A stretch of DNA of 64,000 nt from Oscillospiraceae bacterium (GTDB taxonomy: Bacteria > Bacillota > Clostridia > Oscillospirales > Ruminococcaceae): the NCBI GenBank assembly GCA_017847835.1, contig JAGASH010000002.1, forward strand, positions 62,001 through 126,000. Reading direction: 5' to 3'. Shown here piece by piece: positions 48,465 through 58,465 of this stretch (within the stretch, counting starts at the first letter, position 1; every line of letters begins with the position of its first letter). Under the pieces are notes generated by a model. That model was not told the origin of the DNA. It was given only the letters and a program-made list of their open reading frames with translations, and did not search any database. The position numbers and the translations under genes were made by a program.

Positions 48465-49391
48465 TTATTCTCCTTTAACAGCGGCAAGCGTCTTTTCAAG
48501 CGACGCGAGATTTTCGATGTTCGCGAAAGCAACGCCGCTGAGCGTCTTTCTCACAAGTCCCGTCAGAACCTTGTTCGGACCAAGCTCGATAAAGGTATCA
48601 ATTCCCGCGCTCTGCATAGCGTTCAGCTCGTCCACAAATTTCACAGGTGAGCAGATATGCGCTGCGAGATAGCTCGGCATATCGGAAAAGTCTTCGAGCT
48701 TTTTGCCGTAAAGGTTTGCATAGAAATCGCACTTCGGCGCGCTAAACGTGAAATCCTTGACAGCCGCTTTGAACTCGTCCGCTGCGCTCTGCATAAGCTT
48801 TGTGTGGAATGCCGCAGAAACAGCGAGCTTAACCGAGCGTTTGCCCATTTCGGTGAACTTCGCGATTGCCTCGTCAACGGCAGCAACTTCGCCCGCGATA
48901 ACCGTCTGAACGGGTGAATTATAGTTTGCGGGAGCAAGGAAGCCGTTCACCTCGGAGCAGATTTTGTCGATTGTTTCGTTGTCAGCGCCGATAATTGCAG
49001 CCATTGCGCCCGAAGAATTTTCGGCAGCCTTTGCCATAGCTTCGCTTCTGAGCTTGATTGCCTTGAAAGCGTCTTCCATTGTCAGCATACCGCTTGCGTA
49101 CATTGCCGCGTACTCGCCGAGCGAGTGTCCCGCAACCGCCTCGCAGTCAAGACCGTTTTCACGAGCCGCGCAAAGCGACAGCAGCGAAGCCGTGAATATC
49201 GCGGGCTGTGAAAGACGCGTCTGCGCGAGTTCTTCTGCGGTGGAATTTGCGAGCTTGTCCTTCAGGTCGAAGCCCAAGATGTCCGAGCCGCATTCAAGTA
49301 TTTCCTTCGCAGGTGTGAATTTTTCCGCCAAATCAAGTCCCATTCCCTGATACTGCGAGCCTTGTCCCGAAAATAAAAATGCCTTTTTCAT
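48465..49391 (-). CDS. fabD: Malonyl-CoA:ACP transacylase
   Basis: A 308-residue enzyme that loads malonyl onto acyl carrier protein. Catalytic Ser in VAGHSLGEYAAM, the GQGSQ motif near the N terminus (FLFSGQGSQYQGMG), Arg in LRSEAMAKA and the catalytic His in SAAFHTKLM. It is divergent from fabH and leads into aroE-aroK, so the fatty acid and shikimate genes share a transcript here. Confidence 0.95.
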   Translation of the reverse strand: MKKAFLFSGQGSQYQGMGLDLAEKFTPAKEILECGSDILGFDLKDKLANSTAEELAQTRLSQPAIFTASLLSLCAARENGLDCEAVAGHSLGEYAAMYASGMLTMEDAFKAIKLRSEAMAKAAENSSGAMAAIIGADNETIDKICSEVNGFLAPANYNSPVQTVIAGEVAAVDEAIAKFTEMGKRSVKLAVSAAFHTKLMQSAADEFKAAVKDFTFSAPKCDFYANLYGKKLEDFSDMPSYLAAHICSPVKFVDELNAMQSAGIDTFIELGPNKVLTGLVRKTLSGVAFANIENLASLEKTLAAVKGE

Positions 49392-49443
49392 AATAAAATT
49401 TTTCCTTTCCTCGGCGTTTTGCCGTTTAATTTCATCTTCCTAC

Positions 49444-49472
49444 TTGACAAATTACACAAAATAGGGTAAAAT
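49444..49472 (+). promoter_or_regulatory. Promoter of the fab-acc operon
   Basis: TTGACA (49444-49449), 17 nt, TAAAAT (49467-49472). The roughly 100-nt leader contains a stem GCCTG/CAGGC (49495-49513). No FapR or FabT box is recognised. Confidence 0.7.
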
Positions 49473-49570
49473 AAAAAGTGTATTGTAATTTTGTGCCTGT
49501 GGAAAAGTCAGGCAAAACGGATATAAAAATATTATACAATATTTTTTAAATAAAATCAAGGAGATTTTTG

Positions 49571-50569
49571 ATGAGCGGAATAGAAATTGTTGGAACAGGA
49601 AGTTATTATCCCGAATTTGTCGCGGATAACGACAAGTTTTCGGAAATTCTCGACACCTCGGACGAGTGGATTTTCCCGAGAACAGGTATCAAGCAGCGCC
49701 ATATCGCTGTGGATATGCCGAATTATGCAATGGGAGTAAAGGCTGCGGAAAACGCGCTCGATAATGCCGAACTTTCCGCGGAAGAAATCGACCTGATTAT
49801 CGTTTCTACCTGTACGCCCGATTTCTTCTATCCCGCGATGTCTTGCCTTATACAGAAGCATATCGGCGCAAAGAACGCGGCTTGCTTTGACGTAAACAGC
49901 GCCTGCACGGGCTTTATCACGGCGGTTGATATCGCGCACAAGTTTATCGCGAGCGGCGCACACAAAAACGTGCTCGTTGTGGCAAGCGAAAAGCTCTCGG
50001 CTCAGCAGGACTACACAGACAGAGCTTCCTGCATACTTTTCGGTGACGCAGCCGGCGCGGTTGTCCTCAGAAAGAGCGAGAAAAAGTTCAGCTCATATAT
50101 GGGAGCAGAGGGCGACGAGTTTGAGGCGCTTTACTGCAAGGTACACTACGAGAGCAACTGCCCGTTTTATGATAAGGAAAAGGACTACTACAACAACCGC
50201 TTCGACACGTTTGCAAAGCAGAATTATCTTGTACAGGACGGAAAAGCCGTGTATAAATTCGCAGTAAACGCGATGTCAAACGCAGTGAGCGTTGTTGCGA
50301 AGGATTTCGGGATTTCTCCCGAGGAGCTGGATTTGGTTATCCCTCATCAGGCAAATCTTCGCATTATCGCAAAGGCAACCGAACTTCTTGGCATTTCTTC
50401 CGATAAGGTTTACACGAACATTGAGTATATGGGAAATGTTTCGAGCGCTTGTATTCCCGTTGCGCTGGACGAGCTCAACCGCGCGGGCAGGGTAAAGCCC
50501 GGAATGAAGCTTTGTCTTGTCGGTTTCGGTGCGGGACTTACTTACGGCTCGATTATTATGGACGTATAA
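49571..50569 (+). CDS. fabH: 3-oxoacyl-ACP synthase III
   Basis: A 332-residue condensing enzyme that starts fatty acid synthesis from acyl-CoA and malonyl-ACP. The Cys-His-Asn triad is in DVNSACTGFI, IPHQANLRI and IEYMGNVSSA. Start at ATG 49571 (MSGIEIVG) with AAGGAGATTTTTG; the in-frame TTG at 49568 is less likely. First gene of the long plus-strand fab-acc operon. Confidence 0.96.
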   Translation: MSGIEIVGTGSYYPEFVADNDKFSEILDTSDEWIFPRTGIKQRHIAVDMPNYAMGVKAAENALDNAELSAEEIDLIIVSTCTPDFFYPAMSCLIQKHIGAKNAACFDVNSACTGFITAVDIAHKFIASGAHKNVLVVASEKLSAQQDYTDRASCILFGDAAGAVVLRKSEKKFSSYMGAEGDEFEALYCKVHYESNCPFYDKEKDYYNNRFDTFAKQNYLVQDGKAVYKFAVNAMSNAVSVVAKDFGISPEELDLVIPHQANLRIIAKATELLGISSDKVYTNIEYMGNVSSACIPVALDELNRAGRVKPGMKLCLVGFGAGLTYGSIIMDV

Positions 50570-50602
50570 AAAGATACATTATTATATAGAAGGGGTTAAA
50601 CT

Positions 50603-51334
50603 ATGAGCAAAACTGCAATTATCACAGGTTCCGGAAGAGGAATAGGCGCGGCGATTGCCAAGCGTCTTGCAAAGGACGGATTTGATATCGTCATAAACGA
50701 GCTTTCCGCAGAAGCGGGCGAGCAAACCGCCGAGGAGTGCCGCGCGCTCGGAGTTAAAGCGAGCGTTTACGCGTGCGATGTTTCAAACTACGAGCAGTGC
50801 GAGGAAATGGTCAAGAAGGTCAAGGAAGAATTCGGCACGATTGACGTTCTCGTAAACAACGCGGGTATCACGCGCGACGGTCTGCTTCTCAGAATGAGCG
50901 AGGAAACCTACGACGACGTTATCAGAATTAATCAGAAATCCGTGTTCAATATGACAAAGCTGGTGGGAGCTGTTATGCTGAGGCAAAAGGGCGGAAGTAT
51001 CGTAAATCTTGCGTCCGTTGCGGGACTTTACGGCAACCCCGGTCAGATGAACTATTCCGCTTCAAAGGGCGCTGTCATCTCGATGACAAAGACCGCGGCA
51101 AAGGAGCTCGGTTCTCGCGGTATTCGCGTAAACGCGGTTGCTCCCGGCTTTATCAGCACACCGATGACAGACAAGCTCACCGATGAGCAGAAAAACGCAA
51201 TTCTCTCGCAGATTGCGATGAAGCGCTACGGCACTGCCGACGAGGTTGCAAATGTTGTTGCGTTCCTTTGCGGCGAGGAGTCGTCTTATGTAACGGGTCA
51301 AATCGTCGAAATCAGCGGCGGACTTAGTATGTGA
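50603..51334 (+). CDS. fabG: 3-oxoacyl-ACP reductase
   Basis: A 243-residue short-chain dehydrogenase reducing 3-oxoacyl-ACP with NADPH. Cofactor motif GSGRGIGAAIA, NNAG, catalytic Ser (NLASVAGL) and YSASK are present. AAGGGGTTAAACT precedes the ATG. Its stop overlaps the region just before the fabF start (ATG 51349). Confidence 0.95.
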   Translation: MSKTAIITGSGRGIGAAIAKRLAKDGFDIVINELSAEAGEQTAEECRALGVKASVYACDVSNYEQCEEMVKKVKEEFGTIDVLVNNAGITRDGLLLRMSEETYDDVIRINQKSVFNMTKLVGAVMLRQKGGSIVNLASVAGLYGNPGQMNYSASKGAVISMTKTAAKELGSRGIRVNAVAPGFISTPMTDKLTDEQKNAILSQIAMKRYGTADEVANVVAFLCGEESSYVTGQIVEISGGLSM

Positions 51335-51348
51335 TTTTCGGAGGAAGT

Positions 51349-52590
51349 ATGGAAAGAAGAGTTGTTATTACAGGACTTGGCTGCGTTACTCCGTGCGGAA
51401 ATTCCCCCGAGGAGCTCTGGAACAGCCTTTTGGAAGGCAAGCACGGCTTTGAGCTTGCACCGTGGTTTCCCGACCAGGAGCCCGATAATCTGAACGTTGT
51501 CGCAAGAGTCAAGAATTTTGACCCGACAACCGTTATCGACAAGAAAGAGGTTCGCAGAAGCGACGTTATCACGCAGTACGCGGTTTTCTGCGCCGACCAG
51601 GCTCTCAAAGACGCGGGAACCGATTTGAAGGACCTCGACCCGTTTAAGGTCGGCTGCGTTATCGGAAGCGGTATCGGCGGTGTCGAAACGACCTACGAGG
51701 AAATGTTCAACTATCGTGAAAAGGGCAACAAGCGCGTTTCCGTGTTCACGATTACAAAGATGATTGGAAATATGGCGGCGGGAACGGTTGCTATCAAATT
51801 CGGCTTCAAGGGTTCGAATTTCTGCGTAACGACCGCTTGCGCGACGGGCACGCAGTCAATCGGCGAGGCTTTCAGAATGATTAAGCACGGCTATCTTGAC
51901 GCGGCTCTTGCGGGCGGCACGGAACACGCTGATATCGGCTTCTGCCTCGCTTCGTTCAACAATATGAAGGCAATCACACGTTCTCAGGACGTGGACAAGG
52001 CTTCGACGCCGTTTGACGCGGAGAGAAGCGGATTTGTTCTCGGCGACGGCTGCGGAATTGTCGTTCTCGAAGAATACGAGCACGCAAAGGCTCGCGGCGC
52101 GAAGATTTACGCGGAAATCAAGGGCTACGGCTCGACCTGCGACGCTTACCACGAAACCAGTCCCGACCCCGAGGGAGCAGGCGGCGCACAGGCTATGAGG
52201 CTTGCTGTCGAGGAAGCGGGAATTCCGTTCGAGCAGGTAAATTATATCAACGCTCACGGCACTTCCACTCACATGAACGATATGACCGAAACAAAGGCTA
52301 TCAAGGCTGCTTTCGGCGAACACGCGAAGAATATCGCGATAAACTCCACAAAATCGATGACGGGACATCTTCTCGGTGCTGCGGGAGGCGTTGAAGCGAT
52401 TGTAACCGCGCTTTCCGTAAAGAACGGCAAGGTTCACCGCACGCTCGGACTGAAAACCCCCGACCCCGAATGCGACCTTGATTACGTTCCTGAGGGAACA
52501 CGCGATATGAAGATAACCGCAGCGCTCAGCAACTCGCTAGGTTTCGGCGGTCACAACGGCTGTATCTGCCTTGTCCCTGTTGAGGATTAA
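51349..52590 (+). CDS. fabF: 3-oxoacyl-ACP synthase II
   Basis: A 413-residue condensing enzyme for chain elongation. Cys in TTACATGTQ, His in NAHGTST and His in TGHLLGAAGGVE form the active site. The ATG at 51349 has CGGAGGAAGT at good spacing; a frame open from 51331 includes the ribosome site and is rejected. Confidence 0.96.
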   Translation: MERRVVITGLGCVTPCGNSPEELWNSLLEGKHGFELAPWFPDQEPDNLNVVARVKNFDPTTVIDKKEVRRSDVITQYAVFCADQALKDAGTDLKDLDPFKVGCVIGSGIGGVETTYEEMFNYREKGNKRVSVFTITKMIGNMAAGTVAIKFGFKGSNFCVTTACATGTQSIGEAFRMIKHGYLDAALAGGTEHADIGFCLASFNNMKAITRSQDVDKASTPFDAERSGFVLGDGCGIVVLEEYEHAKARGAKIYAEIKGYGSTCDAYHETSPDPEGAGGAQAMRLAVEEAGIPFEQVNYINAHGTSTHMNDMTETKAIKAAFGEHAKNIAINSTKSMTGHLLGAAGGVEAIVTALSVKNGKVHRTLGLKTPDPECDLDYVPEGTRDMKITAALSNSLGFGGHNGCICLVPVED

Positions 52591-52617
52591 CGACAACTGA
52601 ATTTCGGAGGATTTATA

Positions 52618-53106
52618 ATGAGTACAAAGGAAAAAGAAACCGTTACCCCTATCGAGGATACCGTGGAGTGCGTTGAGGCGCTCGCGAAAATCGTCAAGGA
52701 GAACAAGCTCTCCAAAATCAAAATCAGCACAGAGCAAATGGATATCGTAATCGAGGGTGAGTGTCGTCCTGCAGCTCCCGTTATGCCGCCTATGGGAATG
52801 CCGATGCCCGCGATGCCCGCACCCGCAGGGAACGCTCCCGCGGCTGCTGCAAAGCCCGCCGAAGAGGCAAAGGGCAATTTCATCACCTCTCCGATTGTCG
52901 GAACGTTTTATTCTTCTCCCGCTCCCGAAAAGCCCGCTTACGTCAAAGTCGGCGACAGCGTAAATTCCGGCGATGTTGTGTGCATTATCGAGAGTATGAA
53001 GCTGATGAACGAGATTAACAGCGAGTTCTCGGGCAAGGTTGCAGAGATTTATGTGAATAACGGCGAGCCTGTCGAGTTTGGACAGAAGCTGATGAGAATT
53101 GAATAA
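52618..53106 (+). CDS. accB: Biotin carboxyl carrier protein of acetyl-CoA carboxylase
   Basis: A 162-residue protein with a helical N-terminal region, a Pro/Ala/Met-rich linker (about 48-80) and a biotinyl domain with CIIESMKLMNEI (biotin Lys near residue 127). It carries carboxybiotin from AccC to AccAD. The Ala in the usual EAMKM is Ser here. CGGAGGATTTATA precedes the ATG. Confidence 0.95.
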   Translation: MSTKEKETVTPIEDTVECVEALAKIVKENKLSKIKISTEQMDIVIEGECRPAAPVMPPMGMPMPAMPAPAGNAPAAAAKPAEEAKGNFITSPIVGTFYSSPAPEKPAYVKVGDSVNSGDVVCIIESMKLMNEINSEFSGKVAEIYVNNGEPVEFGQKLMRIE

Positions 53107-53115
53107 GGAGCGGCT

Positions 53116-53556
53116 ATGACTTTAAATCTTGAGCAAATCAAAGAAATTATCCCTCATCGCGACCCGTTTTTGCTTATCGATGAGGTAACCGAGCTTGAAC
53201 CGGGCGTTCGCGTGACTGCGAAAAAGTACCTGAAGCCCGAAGAATATTGGTTTAAGGGACATTTCCCCGGACAGCCCGTAACCCCCGGCGTGCTGATGAT
53301 TGAGATGCTCGCGCAGGCGGGAGCTGTTTGTGCGCTTTCGCTTCCCGAGAACAAGGGCAAAATCGCGTTCTTTGCGGGTATCGACAAGGCTCGTTTCAGA
53401 GGACAGGTTCTCCCGGGCGATACTCTTGAGCTGTCGGTTGAGATGACCGAGCAGAGAGGTCCTATCGGCTTCGGAAAAGCCGATGCAAAGGTGAACGGCA
53501 AGAAAGTCGTTACCGCGGAGATTTCCTTTGCGGTTGCCGAGCCCAAGTCCGAATAA
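53116..53556 (+). CDS. fabZ: 3-hydroxyacyl-ACP dehydratase
   Basis: A 146-residue hot-dog-fold dehydratase. The catalytic His is in KGHFPGQPVTPG and the Glu in LMIEMLAQAGA; HRDPFLLIDEV is the N-terminal signature. AAGGAGCGGCT precedes the ATG, 9 bp after accB. Confidence 0.96.
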   Translation: MTLNLEQIKEIIPHRDPFLLIDEVTELEPGVRVTAKKYLKPEEYWFKGHFPGQPVTPGVLMIEMLAQAGAVCALSLPENKGKIAFFAGIDKARFRGQVLPGDTLELSVEMTEQRGPIGFGKADAKVNGKKVVTAEISFAVAEPKSE

Positions 53557-53574
53557 TTGTTGGGAGTAGACGGA

Positions 53575-54924
53575 ATGTTTAATAAAATACTTATCGCAAA
53601 TCGCGGAGAAATTGCCATTCGCATAATGAGAGCCTGCCGAGAGCTCGGAATAAAGACGGTTGCCGTTTATTCCGAGGCGGACAAATCCGCGCTTCACGCG
53701 CAGATTGCCGACGAGGCAATTTGTATAGGTCCCGCGGCTTCAAAGGACAGCTATCTCAACACCAAGGCGATTATTGCCGCTTGTGAAATAAGCCACGCTG
53801 AGGCAATTCACCCCGGCTTCGGATTCTTGTCCGAAAACGCGGATTTTGCGCGCTTGTGTGAAAAGTGCGGGATTACCTTCATAGGTCCTAACGGCGATAT
53901 TATGGACGCAATGGGCGACAAGGCAAGCGCAAAGCAGACTATGAAAAAGGCGGGAGTGCCTGTAATTCCCGGCTCGGACGGTGTTGTGCCTACGCTTGAA
54001 AAGGCTTATGAGCTTTGCCGCGAAATCGGCTATCCCGTTATGCTGAAAGCTTCGGCAGGCGGCGGCGGACGCGGTATCCGACTTGTAAACTCCGAGGACG
54101 AGCTTGAGAGCAACTACCTCACGGCAAGCAAGGAAGCGCTCGATTTCTTCGGAAACGGCGATATTTACATCGAAAAGTTTGTTGTAAATCCGCGCCATAT
54201 CGAGTTCCAGCTTCTTGCAGACAACTATGGAAACGTCGTTCATCTCGGTGAGCGCGACTGCTCGCTTCAGCGCAGAAACCAAAAGGTTCTCGAGGAAAGC
54301 CCGAGCCCGATTATGACCGAGGAGCTCCGCGAGAAAATGGGAAATGCCGCGGTAAGTGCGGCAAAGGCTTGCGGATATCGCAACGCGGGTACGATAGAAT
54401 TTCTTGTGGATAAGGACAAGAACTTCTATTTTATGGAAATGAACACGAGAATTCAGGTCGAGCACCCCGTAACCGAGTTTGTCACGGGAATTGACCTTGT
54501 AAAAGCGCAGATAAGAGTTGCGGCGGGCGAGGAACTTTGGTTCTCGCAGAAGGACGTAAAGGTTAGCGGACACGCGATTGAGTGCCGTATCAATGCTGAG
54601 GACCCGCGTCACGGCTTCCGTCCCTGCCCCGGAACTATAAATTCGCTTCACGCGCCCGGCGGCTTCAATGTGAGAATTGACAGCGCGGTTTACGCGGGCT
54701 ACACAATCCCGCCGTTTTATGACAGTATGATTGCAAAGCTGATTGTAAAGGGCGCGGACAGGGAAGAAGCGATTATGAAAATGCGCGTGGCGCTCGCTGA
54801 GTTTATCATCGGCGGCGTTGAAACAAACATCGATTTTCAGCTTCGTCTGCTGCGTGACGAAAACTTTGTCAAGGGTGAATTTGACAACGGTTATCTTAAC
54901 CGAACAAACATTATGGAGGACTAA
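53575..54924 (+). CDS. accC: Biotin carboxylase subunit of acetyl-CoA carboxylase
   Basis: A 449-residue ATP-grasp enzyme. N-terminal [19 protein letters not shown] loop [15 protein letters not shown] and [14 protein letters not shown] with the catalytic Arg are visible. It starts at ATG 53575 ([10 protein letters not shown]) with TTGGGAGTAGACGGA; the frame open from 53557 adds six unlikely residues. It could also charge the separate carrier of the 15-18 kb module. Confidence 0.96.
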   Translation: MFNKILIANRGEIAIRIMRACRELGIKTVAVYSEADKSALHAQIADEAICIGPAASKDSYLNTKAIIAACEISHAEAIHPGFGFLSENADFARLCEKCGITFIGPNGDIMDAMGDKASAKQTMKKAGVPVIPGSDGVVPTLEKAYELCREIGYPVMLKASAGGGGRGIRLVNSEDELESNYLTASKEALDFFGNGDIYIEKFVVNPRHIEFQLLADNYGNVVHLGERDCSLQRRNQKVLEESPSPIMTEELREKMGNAAVSAAKACGYRNAGTIEFLVDKDKNFYFMEMNTRIQVEHPVTEFVTGIDLVKAQIRVAAGEELWFSQKDVKVSGHAIECRINAEDPRHGFRPCPGTINSLHAPGGFNVRIDSAVYAGYTIPPFYDSMIAKLIVKGADREEAIMKMRVALAEFIIGGVETNIDFQLRLLRDENFVKGEFDNGYLNRTNIMED

Positions 54925-54930
54925 TCGCCG

Positions 54931-55809
54931 ATGAATATTGAAGATATGTTCAAGGTTGTCAAGGCGCGTTTCACCGACGATAATCACCAGACCGTCCAGG
55001 CGGAAAAGGACGTTGAAATCCCGCAGGATTTGCTGTTCAAATGTCCGCGCTGCGGCGGTGTTTTGTACAACGAGGAGTTTGTCAACAATATGAAAGTCTG
55101 CCCGAAGTGCGGTTATCACGCGCGTTTGTCGTGGCAGGAGCGGCTTGATATGACCGTTGACAACGGCAGCTTCCGCGAGCTTGACGAAAATCTCGTTTCG
55201 CTCAACCCGATTGGTTTCCCGCATTATGAGGAAAAAGTCGCGAAAATGGGCGAGCAGTGCAATATGAAAGAGGCAATTGTCACGGGAGAATGCACAATCC
55301 GCGGTTATCGCTGCGTTTTGGGCATTATGGACAGCCACTTTATGATGGCGAGTATGGGAAGTGTTGTCGGCGAGAAAATCACCCGCGCTTTTGAATACGC
55401 GACCGAAAAGGGACTGCCCGTGATTATGTTCACGGCTTCGGGAGGCGCGAGAATGCAGGAGGGCATTATCTCTCTTATGCAGATGGCGAAAACTTCGGGC
55501 GCCGTTAAACGTCACAACGACGCGGGCGGGCTTTATGTAACGGTGCTGACCGACCCGACAACAGGCGGTGTACAGGCTTCGTTTGCAAGCCTTGGTGATA
55601 TTCTGATTGCCGAGCCGAAGGTGCTGATAGGTTTCGCAGGACGCAGGGTTATCCAGAACACCGTCCGCACAAGACTTCCCGATGATTTCCAGTCCGCAGA
55701 GTTCCAGATGGAGAGCGGATTGCTGGATATGATTGTTGAGCGCGGAATGATGAGAAAAGCGCTCTCGAATATACTTAAGCTGCACGGCTTTCCGAAGGAG
55801 GCGCGCTGA
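54931..55809 (+). CDS. accD: Acetyl-CoA carboxylase carboxyltransferase subunit beta
   Basis: A 292-residue subunit with the N-terminal zinc ribbon (CPRCGG and CPKCGYHARLS, about residues 33-60) and the crotonase-fold domain (FTASGGARMQEGIISLMQMA, LTDPTTGGVQASFASLGD). Start 7 bp after accC. The stop overlaps the accA start. Confidence 0.96.
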   Translation: MNIEDMFKVVKARFTDDNHQTVQAEKDVEIPQDLLFKCPRCGGVLYNEEFVNNMKVCPKCGYHARLSWQERLDMTVDNGSFRELDENLVSLNPIGFPHYEEKVAKMGEQCNMKEAIVTGECTIRGYRCVLGIMDSHFMMASMGSVVGEKITRAFEYATEKGLPVIMFTASGGARMQEGIISLMQMAKTSGAVKRHNDAGGLYVTVLTDPTTGGVQASFASLGDILIAEPKVLIGFAGRRVIQNTVRTRLPDDFQSAEFQMESGLLDMIVERGMMRKALSNILKLHGFPKEAR

Positions 55810-56612
55810 TGAATAATTTAACCACTTGGGAGCGAATGGAGCTTATCCACAACAAAAACCGTCCCACAGTCAACGATTATATCCCCGCGCTTTTCACGAG
55901 ATTTATGGAGTTTCACGGTGACAGAATGTGCGGCGACGACGGCGCGATTATCGGCGGTATCGGTTTTCTGAGCGATACTCCCGTGACTGTTCTCGCACAG
56001 GTCAAGGGTAGAACGCTTGACGAGAACAAGAAATCGAATTTCGCTATGCCTCACCCCGAGGGTTACCGCAAAGCGCTTCGTTTGGCGAAGCAAGCCGAAA
56101 AGTTCCGCAGACCGATAATCTGCCTCGTGGACACTCCCGGCGCGTTTTGTGGAGTTGAAGCGGAAAAACGCTGTCAGGGTGAAGCGATTGCGCGCAACCT
56201 CTACGAATTTATGACGCTTAAAACACCGATTGTCACGGTAATTCTCGGCGAGGGCGGAAGCGGAGGTGCTCTGGCGCTTGCTGTGTGCGACGAGCTGGCA
56301 ATGCTTCAGAATGCGATTTACAGCGTAATTTCCCCGAGAAGCGCGGCTTCCATTCTCTGGAAAGACCCGACCAAGGAGAAAGAAGCAGCCGAAATCCTCA
56401 AGATAACTGCGGAAGATTTGCTGCGGTTTGGCGTTTGCGACAAGATAATTCCCGAGCCCGAGGGCGGCGCACATCTTCAGCCCGCGGTTACCGCCGACAG
56501 CATTTACGAGTACATCGTGGACGCGGTTTCGAGGCTGAAAACAGTTGACTTGAAGACGCTTTTGGATAATCGTTATCAGAAATTTAGAAAAATTGGTATG
56601 TTTACCGAATAA
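55809..56612 (+). CDS. accA: Acetyl-CoA carboxylase carboxyltransferase subunit alpha
   Basis: A 267-residue subunit with FTRFMEFHGDRMCGDDGAII, LVDTPGAFCGVEAEKRCQGE and ILGEGGSGGALALAV, the AccA signatures. The start overlaps accD (TGATG). It ends the fab-acc operon; the AT-rich 118 bp that follow hold the acpP promoter. At 267 residues it is shorter than E. coli AccA (about 319), which is normal for clostridia. Confidence 0.95.
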   Translation: MNNLTTWERMELIHNKNRPTVNDYIPALFTRFMEFHGDRMCGDDGAIIGGIGFLSDTPVTVLAQVKGRTLDENKKSNFAMPHPEGYRKALRLAKQAEKFRRPIICLVDTPGAFCGVEAEKRCQGEAIARNLYEFMTLKTPIVTVILGEGGSGGALALAVCDELAMLQNAIYSVISPRSAASILWKDPTKEKEAAEILKITAEDLLRFGVCDKIIPEPEGGAHLQPAVTADSIYEYIVDAVSRLKTVDLKTLLDNRYQKFRKIGMFTE

Positions 56613-56651
56613 TTTCAGTAAAAATTACCTGTATTTTTTGAGAATTTGGTA

Positions 56652-56680
56652 TTGATTATTTTGTAATAATGCTTTATAAT
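56652..56680 (+). promoter_or_regulatory. Promoter of acpP
   Basis: TTGATT (56652-56657), 17 nt, TATAAT (56675-56680); a short CCGG-ACA-CCGG inverted repeat follows in the leader. Confidence 0.55.
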
Positions 56681-56730
56681 AGTATTTGACGATTCCGGAA
56701 CACCGGTAAAAATAATTGGAGGTTTTACTA

Positions 56731-56964
56731 ATGGACATTTTTGAAAAGGTAAGAGACCTTATCGCAGACCAGCTCGACATCGCAGATAAGGACACAATCA
56801 CGGAAGGTTCTTCCATCACCGACGACCTCGGCGCTGACTCTCTCGACGTTGTTGATTTGGTTATGGCAATCGAGGACGAGTTCTCCGTTGAAATCCCCGA
56901 GGACGAGGTTGAGAACATCAAGCTCGTTGGCGATATCGTTAAGTATATCGAGGATAAGCAGTAA
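56731..56964 (+). CDS. acpP: Acyl carrier protein
   Basis: A 77-residue acidic four-helix carrier. The phosphopantetheine Ser lies in [20 protein letters not shown]. The ATG at 56731 follows TTGGAGGTTTTACTA; an upstream GTG/ATG at 56716 would include the ribosome site. It is separated from the fab-acc operon by its own promoter and terminator, which permits the high expression ACP needs. Confidence 0.97.
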   Translation: MDIFEKVRDLIADQLDIADKDTITEGSSITDDLGADSLDVVDLVMAIEDEFSVEIPEDEVENIKLVGDIVKYIEDKQ

Positions 56965-56975
56965 TTTTCAACATC

Positions 56976-57007
56976 AAATCCCGACTGATTTTTCTGTCGG
57001 GGTTTTT
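56976..57007 (+). terminator. Terminator of acpP
   Basis: AAATCCCGAC pairs with GTCGGGGTTT (one GU pair), followed by TTGTT. Confidence 0.82.
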
Positions 57008-57052
57008 GTTATGCTTTTTACAAAATTAGCTATGTATTTTACAAAAAAACAC

Positions 57053-57081
57053 TTGAAAAATTTTCGGATTTAGTGTACAAT
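57053..57081 (+). promoter_or_regulatory. Promoter of the pgk-tpiA-gpmI operon
   Basis: TTGAAA (57053-57058), 17 nt, TACAAT (57076-57081), 63 nt before the pgk ATG. Confidence 0.65.
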
Positions 57082-57144
57082 ATATAATGTAATGTTCTGT
57101 TGGTTTACAGCAGAGAAATTTCACTTACGAAAGGAATATGAACT

Positions 57145-58365
57145 ATGAGCAAGCTCAACAAGAAGAATGTAGAGGATTTGAACGTAAAGGGAAAGCACGT
57201 TCTGGTACGCGTTGATTTCAACGTTCCGCTGAAGGACGGCAAAATCACCAACGATAACCGTATCACCGCGGCTCTTCCCACTATCAATAAGCTGACCGAA
57301 AACGGCGCAAAGGTTGTTTTGTGCTCGCACCTCGGCAAGCCCAAGAACGGTCCCGAGGCTAAGTTCAGCCTCAAGCCCGCAGCTGACAGACTTGCTGAGC
57401 TCGTTTCGGCAAAGGTTACCTTCGCTCCCGATGACACCGTTGTCGGCGAGAACGCAAAGAAGGCTGTTGCTGAGATGAACGACGGTGATATCGTTGTTCT
57501 CGAGAACACACGTTTCCGCGGCGCAGACGAAACCAAGAACGGCGAGGGCTTCTCCAAGGAGCTGGCTGACCTCGTAAACGGCGAGATTTTCGTTATGGAC
57601 GCGTTCGGTTCTTCTCACAGAGCTCACGCTTCTACCGTTGGAGTAACAAAGTTCGTTAAGGAAACTGCTGTTGGTTACCTGATGAACAAGGAAATCGAGT
57701 TCCTCGGCAACGCTGTTGAGAACCCTGTTCGTCCGTTTGTTGCTATCCTCGGCGGTGCAAAGGTTGCCGACAAGCTCAATGTTATCTCCAACCTGCTTGA
57801 AAAGTGCGACACGCTGATTATCGGCGGCGGTATGGCTTACACCTTCCTGAAGGCAAAGGGCTATGAGGTTGGTACTTCTCTCGTTGATGATGAGAAGATT
57901 GATTACTGCAAGGAAATGCTTGCTAAGGCTGAAAAGAACGGCAAGAAGCTCCTCCTCCCTATCGATACCACAATCGCAAAGGCTTTCCCTGACCCGATTG
58001 ACGCTGATATCGAGGTTCAGGTTGTTGACTCCGACAAAATTCCCGCTGATATGATGGGTCTTGATATCGGTCCGAAGACTATGGAGCTCTTCGCTGAGGC
58101 TGCTAAGACCGCTAAGACTGTTGTATGGAACGGCCCGATGGGCGTTTTCGAGAACCCCACTCTCAAGAAGGGCACCGTTGCAGTTTGCGAGGCACTTGCA
58201 GCTGCTGACGCTACAACAATTATCGGCGGCGGCGACTCCGCAACTGCTGCTATCAACCTCGGCTACGCTGACAAGATGAGCCACATCTCCACCGGCGGCG
58301 GCGCTTCTCTCGAATACCTCGAAGGCAAGGGCCTGCCCGGCATCGACGCTATTCAGGACAAGTAA
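57145..58365 (+). CDS. pgk: Phosphoglycerate kinase
   Basis: A 406-residue glycolytic enzyme. Substrate loop [27 protein letters not shown], the hinge region and the nucleotide site [10 protein letters not shown] with [18 protein letters not shown] are present. Codon use (AAG, GCT, GTT) shows strong expression bias. A stem GGGCG/CGCCC (58380-58402) follows, perhaps a partial attenuator before tpiA. Confidence 0.97.
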   Translation: MSKLNKKNVEDLNVKGKHVLVRVDFNVPLKDGKITNDNRITAALPTINKLTENGAKVVLCSHLGKPKNGPEAKFSLKPAADRLAELVSAKVTFAPDDTVVGENAKKAVAEMNDGDIVVLENTRFRGADETKNGEGFSKELADLVNGEIFVMDAFGSSHRAHASTVGVTKFVKETAVGYLMNKEIEFLGNAVENPVRPFVAILGGAKVADKLNVISNLLEKCDTLIIGGGMAYTFLKAKGYEVGTSLVDDEKIDYCKEMLAKAEKNGKKLLLPIDTTIAKAFPDPIDADIEVQVVDSDKIPADMMGLDIGPKTMELFAEAAKTAKTVVWNGPMGVFENPTLKKGTVAVCEALAAADATTIIGGGDSATAAINLGYADKMSHISTGGGASLEYLEGKGLPGIDAIQDK

Positions 58366-58465
58366 TTTCCGAAGCTATGGGCGGACAGATTTGTTCGCCC
58401 TTTAGCTGTTTTGGGTAAAAATGTTTTAATTTTTCGGCGAAAGCCATAAGAAAGGAATTTTTATT

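Noticed and set aside
53740-55785. 681-codon open frame antisense to accC-accD
   Set aside because: It is a shadow of two certain genes caused by strong codon bias; it has no family motif, and its codons are unlike the neighbours.
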